Positions 53,597 to 62,298 of a stretch of DNA of 64,000 nt are shown one piece after another; positions within the stretch are counted from its first letter, which is position 1, and each line of letters begins with the position of its first letter. Source of the DNA: Nostoc sp. UHCC 0302 (GTDB lineage Bacteria > Cyanobacteriota > Cyanobacteriia > Cyanobacteriales > Nostocaceae); NCBI RefSeq assembly GCF_038096175.1, contig NZ_CP151099.1:4000501-4064500 (forward strand), read 5' to 3'. The position numbers and the translations under genes are program-made. The notes below the pieces were generated by a model that was given only the letters and a program-made list of their open reading frames with translations, ran no database searches and was not told the origin of the DNA.

Positions 53597-53655
53597 GTAC
53601 AAACGCGTAGACGCTCGAAGAGCGGCTTCTCGTAAGAATATAATCGCGTCTCGAC
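53597..53655 (+). repeat. Palindromic interspersed repeat (copy 3)
   Basis: Nearly identical to 44067-44125. It ends 12 bases before the stop of the minus-strand KtrA gene. Confidence 0.85.
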
Positions 53656-53666
53656 TCCTAACTTTA

Positions 53667-54362
53667 TTAAATTGGCAAGCGATTAATATCTTTGTTGCAG
53701 CCAATAACTACCATTGCTGAACCGCGTTCTAATCGCTTAGTCGGCTCAGGATTAATTTGAAATTTACCATCTTGGCTCACTGCCAGCAAATTCAAACCAT
53801 AGCGGTTACGAAGTTGAAGTTCGCTGATAGTTTTACCATGAAATTCATCAGGAACAATCAACTCTACAATACTATTATCTGGGTCGAGATCAAATCGCTC
53901 TAAAATTGCTGGTTTAGTAAGTGTACGCGCTAAGGCACAACCCGCTTCGTACTCAGGAAAAACAACATGATCTGCTCCCACTCGCCGCAATAGCTTACAA
54001 TGAACTTCACTTGAAGCTTTAGCAACTACGTGGGGTACACCAGCTTCTTTCACATTCAGTGTAGTGATAATACTTTCCTGAATATAGTTGCCAATCGCCA
54101 CAATTACTGTATCAAATTCAAAAACTCCAGCTTCTCTTAGTGCGGCTGGTTCGGTAGAGTCTAGCTGCAAGGCATGAGCAACTATTTCTTCTGTTAATGC
54201 TTCTGAAACCCGTTTTTCATCAATATCTGTAGCTAGTACTTGATAGCCGAATTTGTGCAGTGTTGAACAGACAGACCGACCAAAACGACCTAACCCAATT
54301 ACAGCAAACTGGTGGTTATCTTTACGTAAACTGCGAAAAAAACTTAATGATGACAAATTCAC
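53667..54362 (-). CDS. ktrA: Potassium uptake regulatory subunit (RCK, KtrA/TrkA family)
   Basis: A 231-residue cytosolic regulator of the Ktr potassium channel. The N-terminal RCK-N domain is a Rossmann fold with FAVIGLGRFGRSVC (GxGxxG), then ATDIDEKRV. The C-terminal RCK-C domain contains VELIVPDEFHGKTISELQLR. It should form an octameric ring gating KtrB in response to nucleotides. The start codon is GTG. It follows the KtrB gene by 173 bp on the same strand, consistent with one transport system. Confidence 0.9.
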   Translation of the reverse strand: MNLSSLSFFRSLRKDNHQFAVIGLGRFGRSVCSTLHKFGYQVLATDIDEKRVSEALTEEIVAHALQLDSTEPAALREAGVFEFDTVIVAIGNYIQESIITTLNVKEAGVPHVVAKASSEVHCKLLRRVGADHVVFPEYEAGCALARTLTKPAILERFDLDPDNSIVELIVPDEFHGKTISELQLRNRYGLNLLAVSQDGKFQINPEPTKRLERGSAMVVIGCNKDINRLPI

Positions 54363-54535
54363 ATTTATTATCCTTATTATGGCTCCCTGGATCTAGGACA
54401 AAAAGCGGTTATACCGCATGAATTAAAAATTTTATTTTTTGCCGGATGATGTATATTTTATCAGTTTTGTCATTTGTCATTTGTATTTGTCATTTGAAAG
54501 AATTATGCTCTTCCTATCCATCTACTTTTTTAAAG

Positions 54536-55870
54536 CTATCCCACTAGTAAATTCTCTTCAGGATAGCGAATTCTGCTTGGTCGCGGGTCTCCTAGTGCTG
54601 CTGACATGAGTAGTAATACACCGACTCTGCCAATATACATAGTAATAACTAATATAAGTTTTGCTGCTGTGGAAACACTAGCGGTGATGCCTGTAGAAAG
54701 GCCCACGGTGGCGAAAGCTGATACTACTTCAAACAGAATTTGGATAAAATCTAGTTCTGGATCTGTGACGGCAATAAAAATTGTAGATAAAATAACGATC
54801 GCTATTGAACCAACCAATACACCAACAGCTTTTAAAATTAAAGGTATTGCTATTTTGCGTTCATATAATAAAACTTCTTCTTTTCCTTGAAGAATTGCTT
54901 GAGTGCAACTGGTCAATACTCTCAAAGTTGTAGTTTTAATACCGCCTCCTGTACCGCCAGGGCTAGCACCAAGAAACATCAGCGCAATGGTAATAAATAG
55001 ACCCGCAGTGGTCATTTTGCCGATATCAATGGTGTTAAAACCAGCAGTTCTAGGAGTAACTGATTGAAACCAAGCTAATAACAACTGGTCACGAAGATTT
55101 AAAGATCCAAAGGTTTCAGGATTTCTTGCCTCTATACATAAAAAGGCAATTGTTCCTATAAATAATAGCAATATTGTTGTGCTGGTTGCCACTTTAAAAT
55201 CTAGTGAAAGTACTAATTTAGCTGGTTTTTTCTGGAAGCGATCGCGTAACCAAATGTACATTTCTAAAATTACTTGATAACCTATTCCCCCAAAGATAAT
55301 TAGTATGGTTACAGTAAATACTACTAAAAAAGATGACTGATAACCAATCAAGTTATCTTTAAATAAACTAAAACCTGCATTATTCCAAGAATTAATACTA
55401 TGAAAAATAGCTAACCACAATCCTTTATCCCATCCATAATTAGGGACAAAAGCTGGTAAAAGCAAAAATGTTCCAGTAATTTCAAAAATGAGAGTTGTGG
55501 CAATAATTGAACGAATTACTTGAGCGCTACCGCTGATTCCTGGTCGGTCTAAAGCTTGTTGAATTGCTATTTTTTGCCGTAGGTCAAACCTACGCCCAAT
55601 TAGCAAAATTAAAAAAGTGGTGCTTGTCATGTAGCCCAACCCGCCAATTTGAACTAACAGTGTAATAAACAACTGCCCCCAAAAAGAAAAATAAGTACCA
55701 GGATCAACTACTGATAAACCAGTAACACAAACTGCGGATGTTGAGGTGAACAATGCGACAATTGGGTCATTCCAACTACCATTGCTAGTTGAGAAAGGCA
55801 TCATTAGCAGGATTGTTCCCATTGCGATGACAGCTAGAAATCCTAAGCAAACTGTGCGAGAAACAGTCAT
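54536..55870 (-). CDS. ktrB: Potassium uptake channel subunit (KtrB/TrkH family)
   Basis: A 444-residue membrane protein with four selectivity-filter regions, each with a conserved glycine: STSAVCVTGLS, SWNNAGFS, SVTPRTAGFN and FATVGLSTG. About eight to ten membrane helices are seen. It should transport potassium together with the KtrA ring encoded downstream. The ATG at 55870 is chosen; an upstream TTG at 55909 would add 13 residues without a better ribosome binding site. Confidence 0.92.
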   Translation of the reverse strand: MTVSRTVCLGFLAVIAMGTILLMMPFSTSNGSWNDPIVALFTSTSAVCVTGLSVVDPGTYFSFWGQLFITLLVQIGGLGYMTSTTFLILLIGRRFDLRQKIAIQQALDRPGISGSAQVIRSIIATTLIFEITGTFLLLPAFVPNYGWDKGLWLAIFHSINSWNNAGFSLFKDNLIGYQSSFLVVFTVTILIIFGGIGYQVILEMYIWLRDRFQKKPAKLVLSLDFKVATSTTILLLFIGTIAFLCIEARNPETFGSLNLRDQLLLAWFQSVTPRTAGFNTIDIGKMTTAGLFITIALMFLGASPGGTGGGIKTTTLRVLTSCTQAILQGKEEVLLYERKIAIPLILKAVGVLVGSIAIVILSTIFIAVTDPELDFIQILFEVVSAFATVGLSTGITASVSTAAKLILVITMYIGRVGVLLLMSAALGDPRPSRIRYPEENLLVG

Positions 55871-56074
55871 AAGTAATTCAAAATTCAATCTTGTTGGGCA
55901 TCCCAGCAAAAGCAGCTTATTAAGGTAAAATACACAAGTTTTATTCAGTGAGAATAAATGCGGTTTAGCCTAGCTGGAAGCAAAAATACCCTAATTTAAT
56001 TAAAAACATACATGGTAACCTAAGCAGTATGTTTTTTTAATTCCGCTTCGTCTTACATACATACTGTTTTATTC

Positions 56075-56917
56075 ATGAGTGCTACACTTTACCAGCAAAT
56101 ACAGCAATTCTATGATGCTTCTTCCGGTCTGTGGGAACAGATTTGGGGCGAACATATGCACCACGGCTATTACGGCGCTGATGGTACACAACAAAAAGAC
56201 CGCCGTCAGGCTCAAATTGATTTAATTGAAGAAATCCTGAATTGGGCAGGGGTACAGACGGCAGAAAATATCCTGGATGTTGGTTGTGGTATTGGTGGCA
56301 GTTCTTTATACCTAGCAGAAAAGTTTAATGCTAAAGCGACAGGTATTACACTGAGTCCTGTACAAGCCTCTAGAGCAACAGAACGAGCTTTGGAAGCTAA
56401 TTTGAGTCTAAGAACACAATTCCAGGTGGCAAATGCTCAAGCAATGCCCTTTGCTGATAATTCTTTTGACTTGGTTTGGTCACTGGAAAGTGGTGAACAT
56501 ATGCCAGATAAAACCAAGTTTCTCCAAGAGTGCTATCGGGTACTGAAACCAAGTGGCAAGTTAATTATGGTGACTTGGTGTCATCGACCGACGGATAATT
56601 TACCATTAACGGCGGATGAACAAAAGCACTTGCAGGATATTTATCGAGTCTATTGTTTGCCTTATGTGATTTCTTTGCCAGAGTATGAAAGAATTGCGCG
56701 TCAACTTCCGTTAAACAATATCCGGACTGCTGATTGGTCGCAAGCTGTTGCCCCATTTTGGAATGTGGTGATTGATTCCGCGTTTACTCCCCAAGCGCTT
56801 TGGGGCTTACTAAATGCCGGTTGGACTACCATCCAAGGGGCGTTGTCGCTTGGATTAATGCGTCGCGGTTATGAACGCGGGTTAGTCCGGTTTGGCTTAT
56901 TATCTGGTGTTAAGTAA
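56075..56917 (+). CDS. SAM-dependent methyltransferase, gamma-tocopherol methyltransferase-like
   Basis: A 280-residue class I methyltransferase with NILDVGCGIGGSSLYLA (motif I) and WSLESGEHMPDK, typical of the tocopherol/MPBQ and sterol-methyltransferase branch. The N-terminal HMHHGYY resembles gamma-tocopherol methyltransferase, which makes alpha-tocopherol. A C-terminal stretch follows as in plant and cyanobacterial homologues. Without comparison a sister enzyme cannot be excluded. Short promoter region downstream of a divergent potassium operon. Confidence 0.8.
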   Translation: MSATLYQQIQQFYDASSGLWEQIWGEHMHHGYYGADGTQQKDRRQAQIDLIEEILNWAGVQTAENILDVGCGIGGSSLYLAEKFNAKATGITLSPVQASRATERALEANLSLRTQFQVANAQAMPFADNSFDLVWSLESGEHMPDKTKFLQECYRVLKPSGKLIMVTWCHRPTDNLPLTADEQKHLQDIYRVYCLPYVISLPEYERIARQLPLNNIRTADWSQAVAPFWNVVIDSAFTPQALWGLLNAGWTTIQGALSLGLMRRGYERGLVRFGLLSGVK

Positions 56918-56944
56918 TTAATGTAGTGGCGTGGCAAGGCTTTA

Positions 56945-56978
56945 GCTTAACGCACCTGTTGCTGGCGGTGCGTTAAGC
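56945..56978 (+). terminator. 12-bp hairpin after the tocopherol methyltransferase-like gene
   Basis: GCTTAACGCACC (56945-56956) pairs perfectly with GGTGCGTTAAGC (56967-56978), loop of ten. Only a short T-rich stretch follows. Confidence 0.6.
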
Positions 56979-57075
56979 GCTTTAATAATATTATTTGTGA
57001 TCAATTAGATTGAAATATGCGCTTAACACAATGTCATACCAATTCAATTAATGATTACAACACATCCCTGGTTTA

Positions 57076-57095
57076 AGACGCGATGAATCGCGTCT
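57076..57095. repeat. agacgcgat palindrome of the interspersed family
   Basis: AGACGCGAT-GA-ATCGCGTCT-type arms with ctctaca following, as in 52090-52117 and 53558-53585. Confidence 0.75.
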
Positions 57096-57250
57096 CTACA
57101 ATATGGTCTATTTGTTACATTCTTTTTTCAAATTGGTGTCAGTCGCCTCAACTCGGGAAACCCGCCCACGCAACGCACTGGCTCCCCTAGATTAATTTTA
57201 TTTTTACTTTATAAATTACCTCTCAGGTAATTGTTGCATAGCTACAATTT

Positions 57251-57275
57251 AGGGACACAATATTGTTGTGTCCCT
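57251..57275. terminator. 10-bp hairpin, possible terminator of the minus-strand MoaD/thrC unit
   Basis: AGGGACACAA (57251-57260) and TTGTGTCCCT (57266-57275) with a five-base loop, 51 bp beyond the stop of the MoaD-like gene. No long T-run follows. Confidence 0.4.
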
Positions 57276-57325
57276 ACTAACGTAAGCCTATAAAATTTAC
57301 ATACTAAATACAGATGTTTTCTGTA

Positions 57326-57601
57326 TCAGCCACCTGCAACAGCAGGTACAATACTTACTTCATCACCATCTTTCAAGTGTGTATCTGCTCCATCTAAATG
57401 GCGGATATCTTCGTCATTCAGGTAAAAATTCACAAACCGCCGTAGCTGTCCTTTTTCATCACACAATCGCGATTTGAAGCCAGGAAAGCTTTGTTCTAAA
57501 GAATCCAAAAGTTCAGTAATGGTACTGCCATTGGATTCGATAGTAGCTTGGTTATGAGTCAAACTTTGAAGAACAGTAGGAACTAAAACTTTTACGGTCA
57601 T
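57326..57601 (-). CDS. MoaD/ThiS-like sulfur carrier protein
   Basis: A 91-residue ubiquitin-fold protein with the terminal di-glycine AVAGG that is adenylated and thiocarboxylated in sulfur-carrier systems. VRV-like first strand (VKVLVPTVL) and the late DGDEVSIVPAVAGG are typical. It lies 86 bp downstream of thrC on the same strand, so both are probably cotranscribed. In other bacteria such carriers serve molybdopterin, thiamine or cysteine synthesis; which one here is unknown. Confidence 0.9.
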   Translation of the reverse strand: MTVKVLVPTVLQSLTHNQATIESNGSTITELLDSLEQSFPGFKSRLCDEKGQLRRFVNFYLNDEDIRHLDGADTHLKDGDEVSIVPAVAGG

Positions 57602-57687
57602 AGCAGAAGAAAGTTAAGAGTTAATAGTGAGGAGTGAGGAGTGAGGAGTTAAGAATAAAAAACTCATAACTAACTCATAACTCCTAA

Positions 57688-58986
57688 TTAAACGAGGACT
57701 TGTTGCCATTCCAAGCGGTCTAGTGTACGCGATCGCTCTAGGGCGCGTTCAAAACTATCGAGTTTGGCGTCAATCGTCAAAGGTTCGCCAACGTAGCCTT
57801 GAACTGCTTCTTGGGTTTTCAAGCCATTGCCAGTGATATAAACAACGGTAGTCTCATCTGGATCAATTTTGCCAGCTTCTACCAATTTTTTCAGCACTGC
57901 AACGGTTGTACCTCCGGCGGTTTCTGTGAAGATGCCTTCAGTTTCTGCTAGTAGCTTGATGCCTTCAATAATTTCTGCATCATTAACTGATTCAATATTA
58001 CCGTTAGTTTTCTGAGCAATCTCTATAGCATAAATACCATCTGCTGGGTTGCCGATCGCTAATGACTTAGCAATTGTATTAGGTTTGACTGGCTTGATAA
58101 AGTCGCGCCCTTCTTTATATGCTTGGGCAATGGGGGAACAGCCTTCAGCTTGAGCGCCGCTGAAACGCACGCTCTTACCTTCTACTAAACCAACTTCTAC
58201 GAATTCTTGGAAGCCTTTGTAGATTTTGGTGAACAGTGAACCAGAAGCTAGAGGTGCAACTATATGATCTGGTAGCTGCCAACCCAGCTGTTCTATAACT
58301 TCAAATCCCAGTGTCTTAGAACCTTCAGAATAGTAAGGACGTAAATTGATATTGACAAAACCCCAGCCATGTGTATTAGCAACCTCACAACAGAGGCGGT
58401 TTACCTGATCGTAGTTGCCTTTCACAGCCATGAGGGTGGGGCTATAAATTAGGCTACCCAGGATTTTCCCAGCTTCTAAATCTGCGGGGATAAACACACA
58501 GCAGTCTAAACCAGCGTGAGCGGCGATCGCCGCTGTCGAATTTGCCAAGTTACCCGTGCTAGCACAGGAAACAGTCGAAAAGCCCAATTCTCGCGCCCGA
58601 CTCAGAGCGACTGATACCACCCGATCCTTGAAGCTGAGGGTGGGCATATTGACGGCATCATTTTTGATATAAAGCTTGTTTAGACCCAGGCGACGCGCAA
58701 GACGATGGGAACGAACCAAGGGAGTCATACCAGTTCCCACATCTATAACGTTATCAGTTGCGACAGGTAAAAAAGGACGGTAACGCCAAATGGAGTTTGG
58801 CCCAGCTTGAATTTTTTCACGAGTGACGGTGCGACGTAGAAGGTCGTAGTCGTACTTCACTTCTAATGGCCCAAAGCATAACTCACAAACATTGCTGGCT
58901 TTGAGTTCATATTCTGCCCCACATTCTTTACACTTCAAGGCATGAAAGGCGGCAGCGGTTGTTTGAGTTGTTGTTGCCTGAGTCAT
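57688..58986 (-). CDS. thrC: Threonine synthase
   Basis: A 432-residue PLP enzyme converting O-phosphohomoserine to threonine. An N-terminal zinc-ribbon-like pair, CKECG and CELCFG, precedes the catalytic core. The PLP lysine is in NMPTLSFKDRV, with CASTGNLANSTAAIAAH and the phosphate-binding GGTTVAVLKKL further on. The first ATG at 58986 has GGGAAAG upstream; an in-frame TTG 9 codons earlier is not used. No threonine leader or riboswitch is visible in the 129-bp spacer. Confidence 0.95.
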   Translation of the reverse strand: MTQATTTQTTAAAFHALKCKECGAEYELKASNVCELCFGPLEVKYDYDLLRRTVTREKIQAGPNSIWRYRPFLPVATDNVIDVGTGMTPLVRSHRLARRLGLNKLYIKNDAVNMPTLSFKDRVVSVALSRARELGFSTVSCASTGNLANSTAAIAAHAGLDCCVFIPADLEAGKILGSLIYSPTLMAVKGNYDQVNRLCCEVANTHGWGFVNINLRPYYSEGSKTLGFEVIEQLGWQLPDHIVAPLASGSLFTKIYKGFQEFVEVGLVEGKSVRFSGAQAEGCSPIAQAYKEGRDFIKPVKPNTIAKSLAIGNPADGIYAIEIAQKTNGNIESVNDAEIIEGIKLLAETEGIFTETAGGTTVAVLKKLVEAGKIDPDETTVVYITGNGLKTQEAVQGYVGEPLTIDAKLDSFERALERSRTLDRLEWQQVLV

Positions 58987-59046
58987 AAACGAGCTTTCCC
59001 TGTTTGTCGTCAACTTCGACTGATACTAACACGAGCAAAAATACTA

Positions 59047-59085
59047 GTCAAACATACCCGACTAAATTAGTCGGGTATGTTTGAC
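59047..59085 (-). terminator. 18-bp perfect hairpin between the sensor gene and thrC
   Basis: GTCAAACATACCCGACTA pairs with its perfect complement at 59068-59085, loop of three. It lies 31 bp past the stop of the minus-strand sensor gene; the T-run after it is short but present. Confidence 0.7.
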
Positions 59086-59115
59086 GCAAATGTTTTAGTA
59101 AATAGTGTAAAAGTA

Positions 59116-61434
59116 CTACTCTACTTCTGCCCAATTATATAGATAAGTTGCGATTGTTCCTTTACCTGGGACTTCAATTTCGCCTCGCTTTTCAAACAAA
59201 AAGTCATCACGCAAGCGATTGTAAGTTTCTTCTGTGACTTGGATTTTGCCAGGAATACCTTGAGATTCCATGTCGCTGGCAACATTCACGGTTTTTTCCC
59301 AGAGATTAACAGAACTGCTATGAATGCCAATGCTAATACTGAAGTTTTGGTGGTACTCAGCATTAAATAGAGCGATCGCTTCTTGCATATCTAGTGCGAT
59401 TTGAGCGATCGCTTGTGCGTGATCTGGGCGTTGTCTAGCTAAGCCAGCTATCACCACATAAGCATCTTCAATCGTCTTAATTTTCTCTAAATCATATTGT
59501 TCCGTGAGGCGATCAAAGGCTGAGAAAATATGGTTGAGCAAGTTTACCAGTTGAATAGCACTTACAGAAGCGGCGATTTCGGTATGGCCAATGATATCTG
59601 CATATAAAACTGTGATATCTGTAAAGTTTTCGGCAGTGTTACTTGCTGGTTCTTTGTAGCGATCAGAAGTTGCGGCTGGCAAAATATTTAATAACAGACG
59701 TTCATTTTGTTGTTGATAATGTAGTGCTTCTTCTGCTGCTAGTCGCTGGGTGATGTTGCGAAAAATGCCACGAGTCGCAACTGGATGACCTTCTAAAAAT
59801 TTACAGTTAATATTTCCTTCTAAGAAGATTGTTTGACCATCTTTAGTAATGAATGCAGCTTTTATTTGCTCTAACTTTTCTCCTGACATTACACTATAAA
59901 ACTTTTGCCAACAGTATTGTTTATAATTTGGATGTATAATGTCAAATACATTCATATCAGCAATTTCTGCTTCGTTATATCCCAAAGTTTCTTGCCACGC
60001 ACGATTGACATACAAAAAACGACCGTAGGCATTAACAGATTGAATCAGGTCGTTAGCATTCTCAAATAAATCTCGATATCGTTCTTCACTTTCTACAAGA
60101 GCATCTTCTGCTTGTCTGCGTTTGATAAATTGGGCAATTTGACTACCAATAGAAGCCATCATTTGCAGGAGGTCTGGATCTTTTGGTTGCACCTCTCGGC
60201 TAAAGAAAACCATTACGCCTAAGATGTTGTCCTCATCTAAAATGGGAAAGCCAAATGCACCATGTAATCCAGCTTCACTCGCGGGTTGCGATCGCCGTAA
60301 ATCACTATCTTCTGTAATATCTCTAATCCACAGCGGAGAAAGTCTTGTCCAAATTCGCCCAGGTAATCCAACACCAGGGGTATAGGTGGTCTGCCAAGTA
60401 ATTGCTTTAAACTCTCGCACAGAAATTAATCGACTTGACCAAATTTCCACACACCTTAGTATTACGTTGGTACTGTATCCTTGTACTGATTGACTAATAT
60501 ATTGGCTAGGCGTCCATAGCTCTCCTAAATCCCATCCTATGCTTTGACAAATTGATTGTAAAATTTGTGGAATTGCCTGTTTGACACTTTGAGATTCTGA
60601 TAATATACGAGTTATAGCGTACTGAGCAATAGTACGTTCTTCCCTACGGCGCTGCAAGGTTATATCTCGACCAATATAGACAATATCTTCTAATCCCTCT
60701 ATTTTTTTATGAATAACTGAGCAAGAAAAAGCTACTAAGAGTTTTTCTTTTGTTTTAGTTCTACAAACTACCTCTAAATTTTGAAAGTGTTGTTCAAATA
60801 AGGAGTTATGCTGAATCGCATTTGAAAATAATTGGTTGTCATCAATTATTAGAGAGACAGACTGATTAATTAATTCTTTTTCACTAAAACCGAATAATTT
60901 TTGAGTCGCATAATTTATTTTTTTAATTTTTCCTGAACTACTTATTACTAATAAAGCATCTGCAATTGAAGCAAGAACTTTATCCATGTAATTTTTATAT
61001 GCTATTAAAGCACTTGACAACAAATTAGCTTCATTTGCTCGCTGTGCTAACCTTTGTTGTAAAACCATCCTCTCAGTTATATCTTCAATCAGGATAATTA
61101 ATTTATTTTCCGGTTCCTTTTCATGCTGTTCACCGATGATATATAAATTCATATATACATCGGCTTGATTTTCATAAAATCGCCTAATATTTTGTAATTC
61201 AAACAGTTCCTGCTGTCCTTGCAAGATAGATTTCATTACGTCTTCAAGCCCTATAAACTCAGGAAAACTTAGCCGAATATCGTTACCCAGCATCATCTCC
61301 TCTGGATGTGCAGTAAATCGTTGCACTTGCTCGGATGTATCTATAATACGGAAATTATTATCTAGTTCCAAGCATTCAAACTTACGTGGAAAAGAAGCTT
61401 TATTAAAAATCTGATTTAGTGCATGGTGTTTCAT
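59116..61434 (-). CDS. PAS/GAF sensor protein with degenerate class III adenylate/guanylate cyclase domain
   Basis: A 772-residue soluble protein with a first PAS-like region, a second PAS (ADALLVISSSGKIKKINYATQ), a GAF domain (SICQSIGWDLGELW...VFFSREV), a further PAS (ANDLIQSVNAYGRFLYVNRAW) and a C-terminal class III cyclase fold. In the cyclase, the metal Asp of ITVLYADIIGHTE and the second Asp of KTIEDAYVV remain. However, the region between SIGIHSS and TVNVAS is shortened, and the transition-state arginine of VNxASRMES is Asp (VNVASDMES). Enzymatic activity is doubtful. The first ATG (61434) is used; a TTG at 61485 is possible. Confidence 0.85.
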   Translation of the reverse strand: MKHHALNQIFNKASFPRKFECLELDNNFRIIDTSEQVQRFTAHPEEMMLGNDIRLSFPEFIGLEDVMKSILQGQQELFELQNIRRFYENQADVYMNLYIIGEQHEKEPENKLIILIEDITERMVLQQRLAQRANEANLLSSALIAYKNYMDKVLASIADALLVISSSGKIKKINYATQKLFGFSEKELINQSVSLIIDDNQLFSNAIQHNSLFEQHFQNLEVVCRTKTKEKLLVAFSCSVIHKKIEGLEDIVYIGRDITLQRRREERTIAQYAITRILSESQSVKQAIPQILQSICQSIGWDLGELWTPSQYISQSVQGYSTNVILRCVEIWSSRLISVREFKAITWQTTYTPGVGLPGRIWTRLSPLWIRDITEDSDLRRSQPASEAGLHGAFGFPILDEDNILGVMVFFSREVQPKDPDLLQMMASIGSQIAQFIKRRQAEDALVESEERYRDLFENANDLIQSVNAYGRFLYVNRAWQETLGYNEAEIADMNVFDIIHPNYKQYCWQKFYSVMSGEKLEQIKAAFITKDGQTIFLEGNINCKFLEGHPVATRGIFRNITQRLAAEEALHYQQQNERLLLNILPAATSDRYKEPASNTAENFTDITVLYADIIGHTEIAASVSAIQLVNLLNHIFSAFDRLTEQYDLEKIKTIEDAYVVIAGLARQRPDHAQAIAQIALDMQEAIALFNAEYHQNFSISIGIHSSSVNLWEKTVNVASDMESQGIPGKIQVTEETYNRLRDDFLFEKRGEIEVPGKGTIATYLYNWAEVE

Positions 61435-61830
61435 TAGGAATTTAGGAATCAGCTTGAGACTTTTCTGAGAATAATGAGGATTCAAATAAAATAAGATACT
61501 TTAGAGGAGAGAAGGAGAAAACTTCAACCTATTGACCGATGACCCTAGCGCTCTGCTATCCACTAAGGGCTTAAAAGTTAATACTAACTAGCATTCAGTA
61601 TTTAATACTAGTGATAATTATCTCAATTATTTATTCAAATATTTAACAAATATACAAGCCTGTGATGATATTGGTAGAAAATCTCTACTGATAGATTAGC
61701 TTAAAGGTGTGAGAGATAAGTGCGATTAGCCCTCTGCACGTCCTAGCATTTCCCCTCTCCCCCCTTTTCTGCATCTTTCGTGGATTAAATAAGTCAAAAT
61801 TTAAGTAAACGCGATCGCACCTTACCAACA
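61435..61830. other. Intergenic spacer, nothing recognised
   Basis: AT-rich DNA between divergent genes with one HIP1 octamer near 61810. No gene or strong hairpin is seen. Confidence 0.55.
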
Positions 61831-62190
61831 ATGCAGATTACCCAGAGTCTCCATACAGCCATACTCGTCACTGACTTAGAACGCTCTGAACATTTTTATA
61901 GCAAAGTATTGGGATTATCCAAAGTTGAGCGTTCCCTGAACTACTCTGGTGCATGGTATCAAGTGGGTAACTATCAAATTCACTTGATAGTTGCACCAAC
62001 AGTCCCCACCGAAAACCCAAACGAAAAATGGGGACGCAACCCCCATATTGCTTTATCAGTTACTGATTTAAATATCGCCAAACAAGAATTGCTCAATCAG
62101 AATTATCGCATTCAAGCCAGTGCTTCGGGTCGTCCTGCCCTGTTCACCCAAGACCCTGATGGCAACATTATCGAGCTGAGTCAGCAGTAA
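61831..62190 (+). CDS. VOC superfamily (glyoxalase/dioxygenase-fold) protein
   Basis: A 119-residue protein with two beta-alpha-beta-beta-beta modules. The first is HTAILVTDLERSEHFYSKVLGL with a metal-ligand-like histidine, and the second is NPHIALSVTDLNIAK with DPDGNIIELSQ at the end. The last glutamate and the histidines fit metal coordination as in glyoxalase I and related enzymes. The substrate is unknown. Confidence 0.87.
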   Translation: MQITQSLHTAILVTDLERSEHFYSKVLGLSKVERSLNYSGAWYQVGNYQIHLIVAPTVPTENPNEKWGRNPHIALSVTDLNIAKQELLNQNYRIQASASGRPALFTQDPDGNIIELSQQ

Positions 62191-62298
62191 AGGGAGTAGG
62201 GGACAGGGGGCAGTGGACAGTTGACAACGGACAGGGGGGACAAGGGGGACAATTAAGAAAATAATTACTATCTCTTGACTTTTGACTCTCAAAGCCCA

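Noticed and set aside
59047-59085. Threonine attenuator for thrC
   Set aside because: No leader peptide rich in Thr or Ile codons lies before the hairpin, which fits better as the terminator of the upstream sensor gene.
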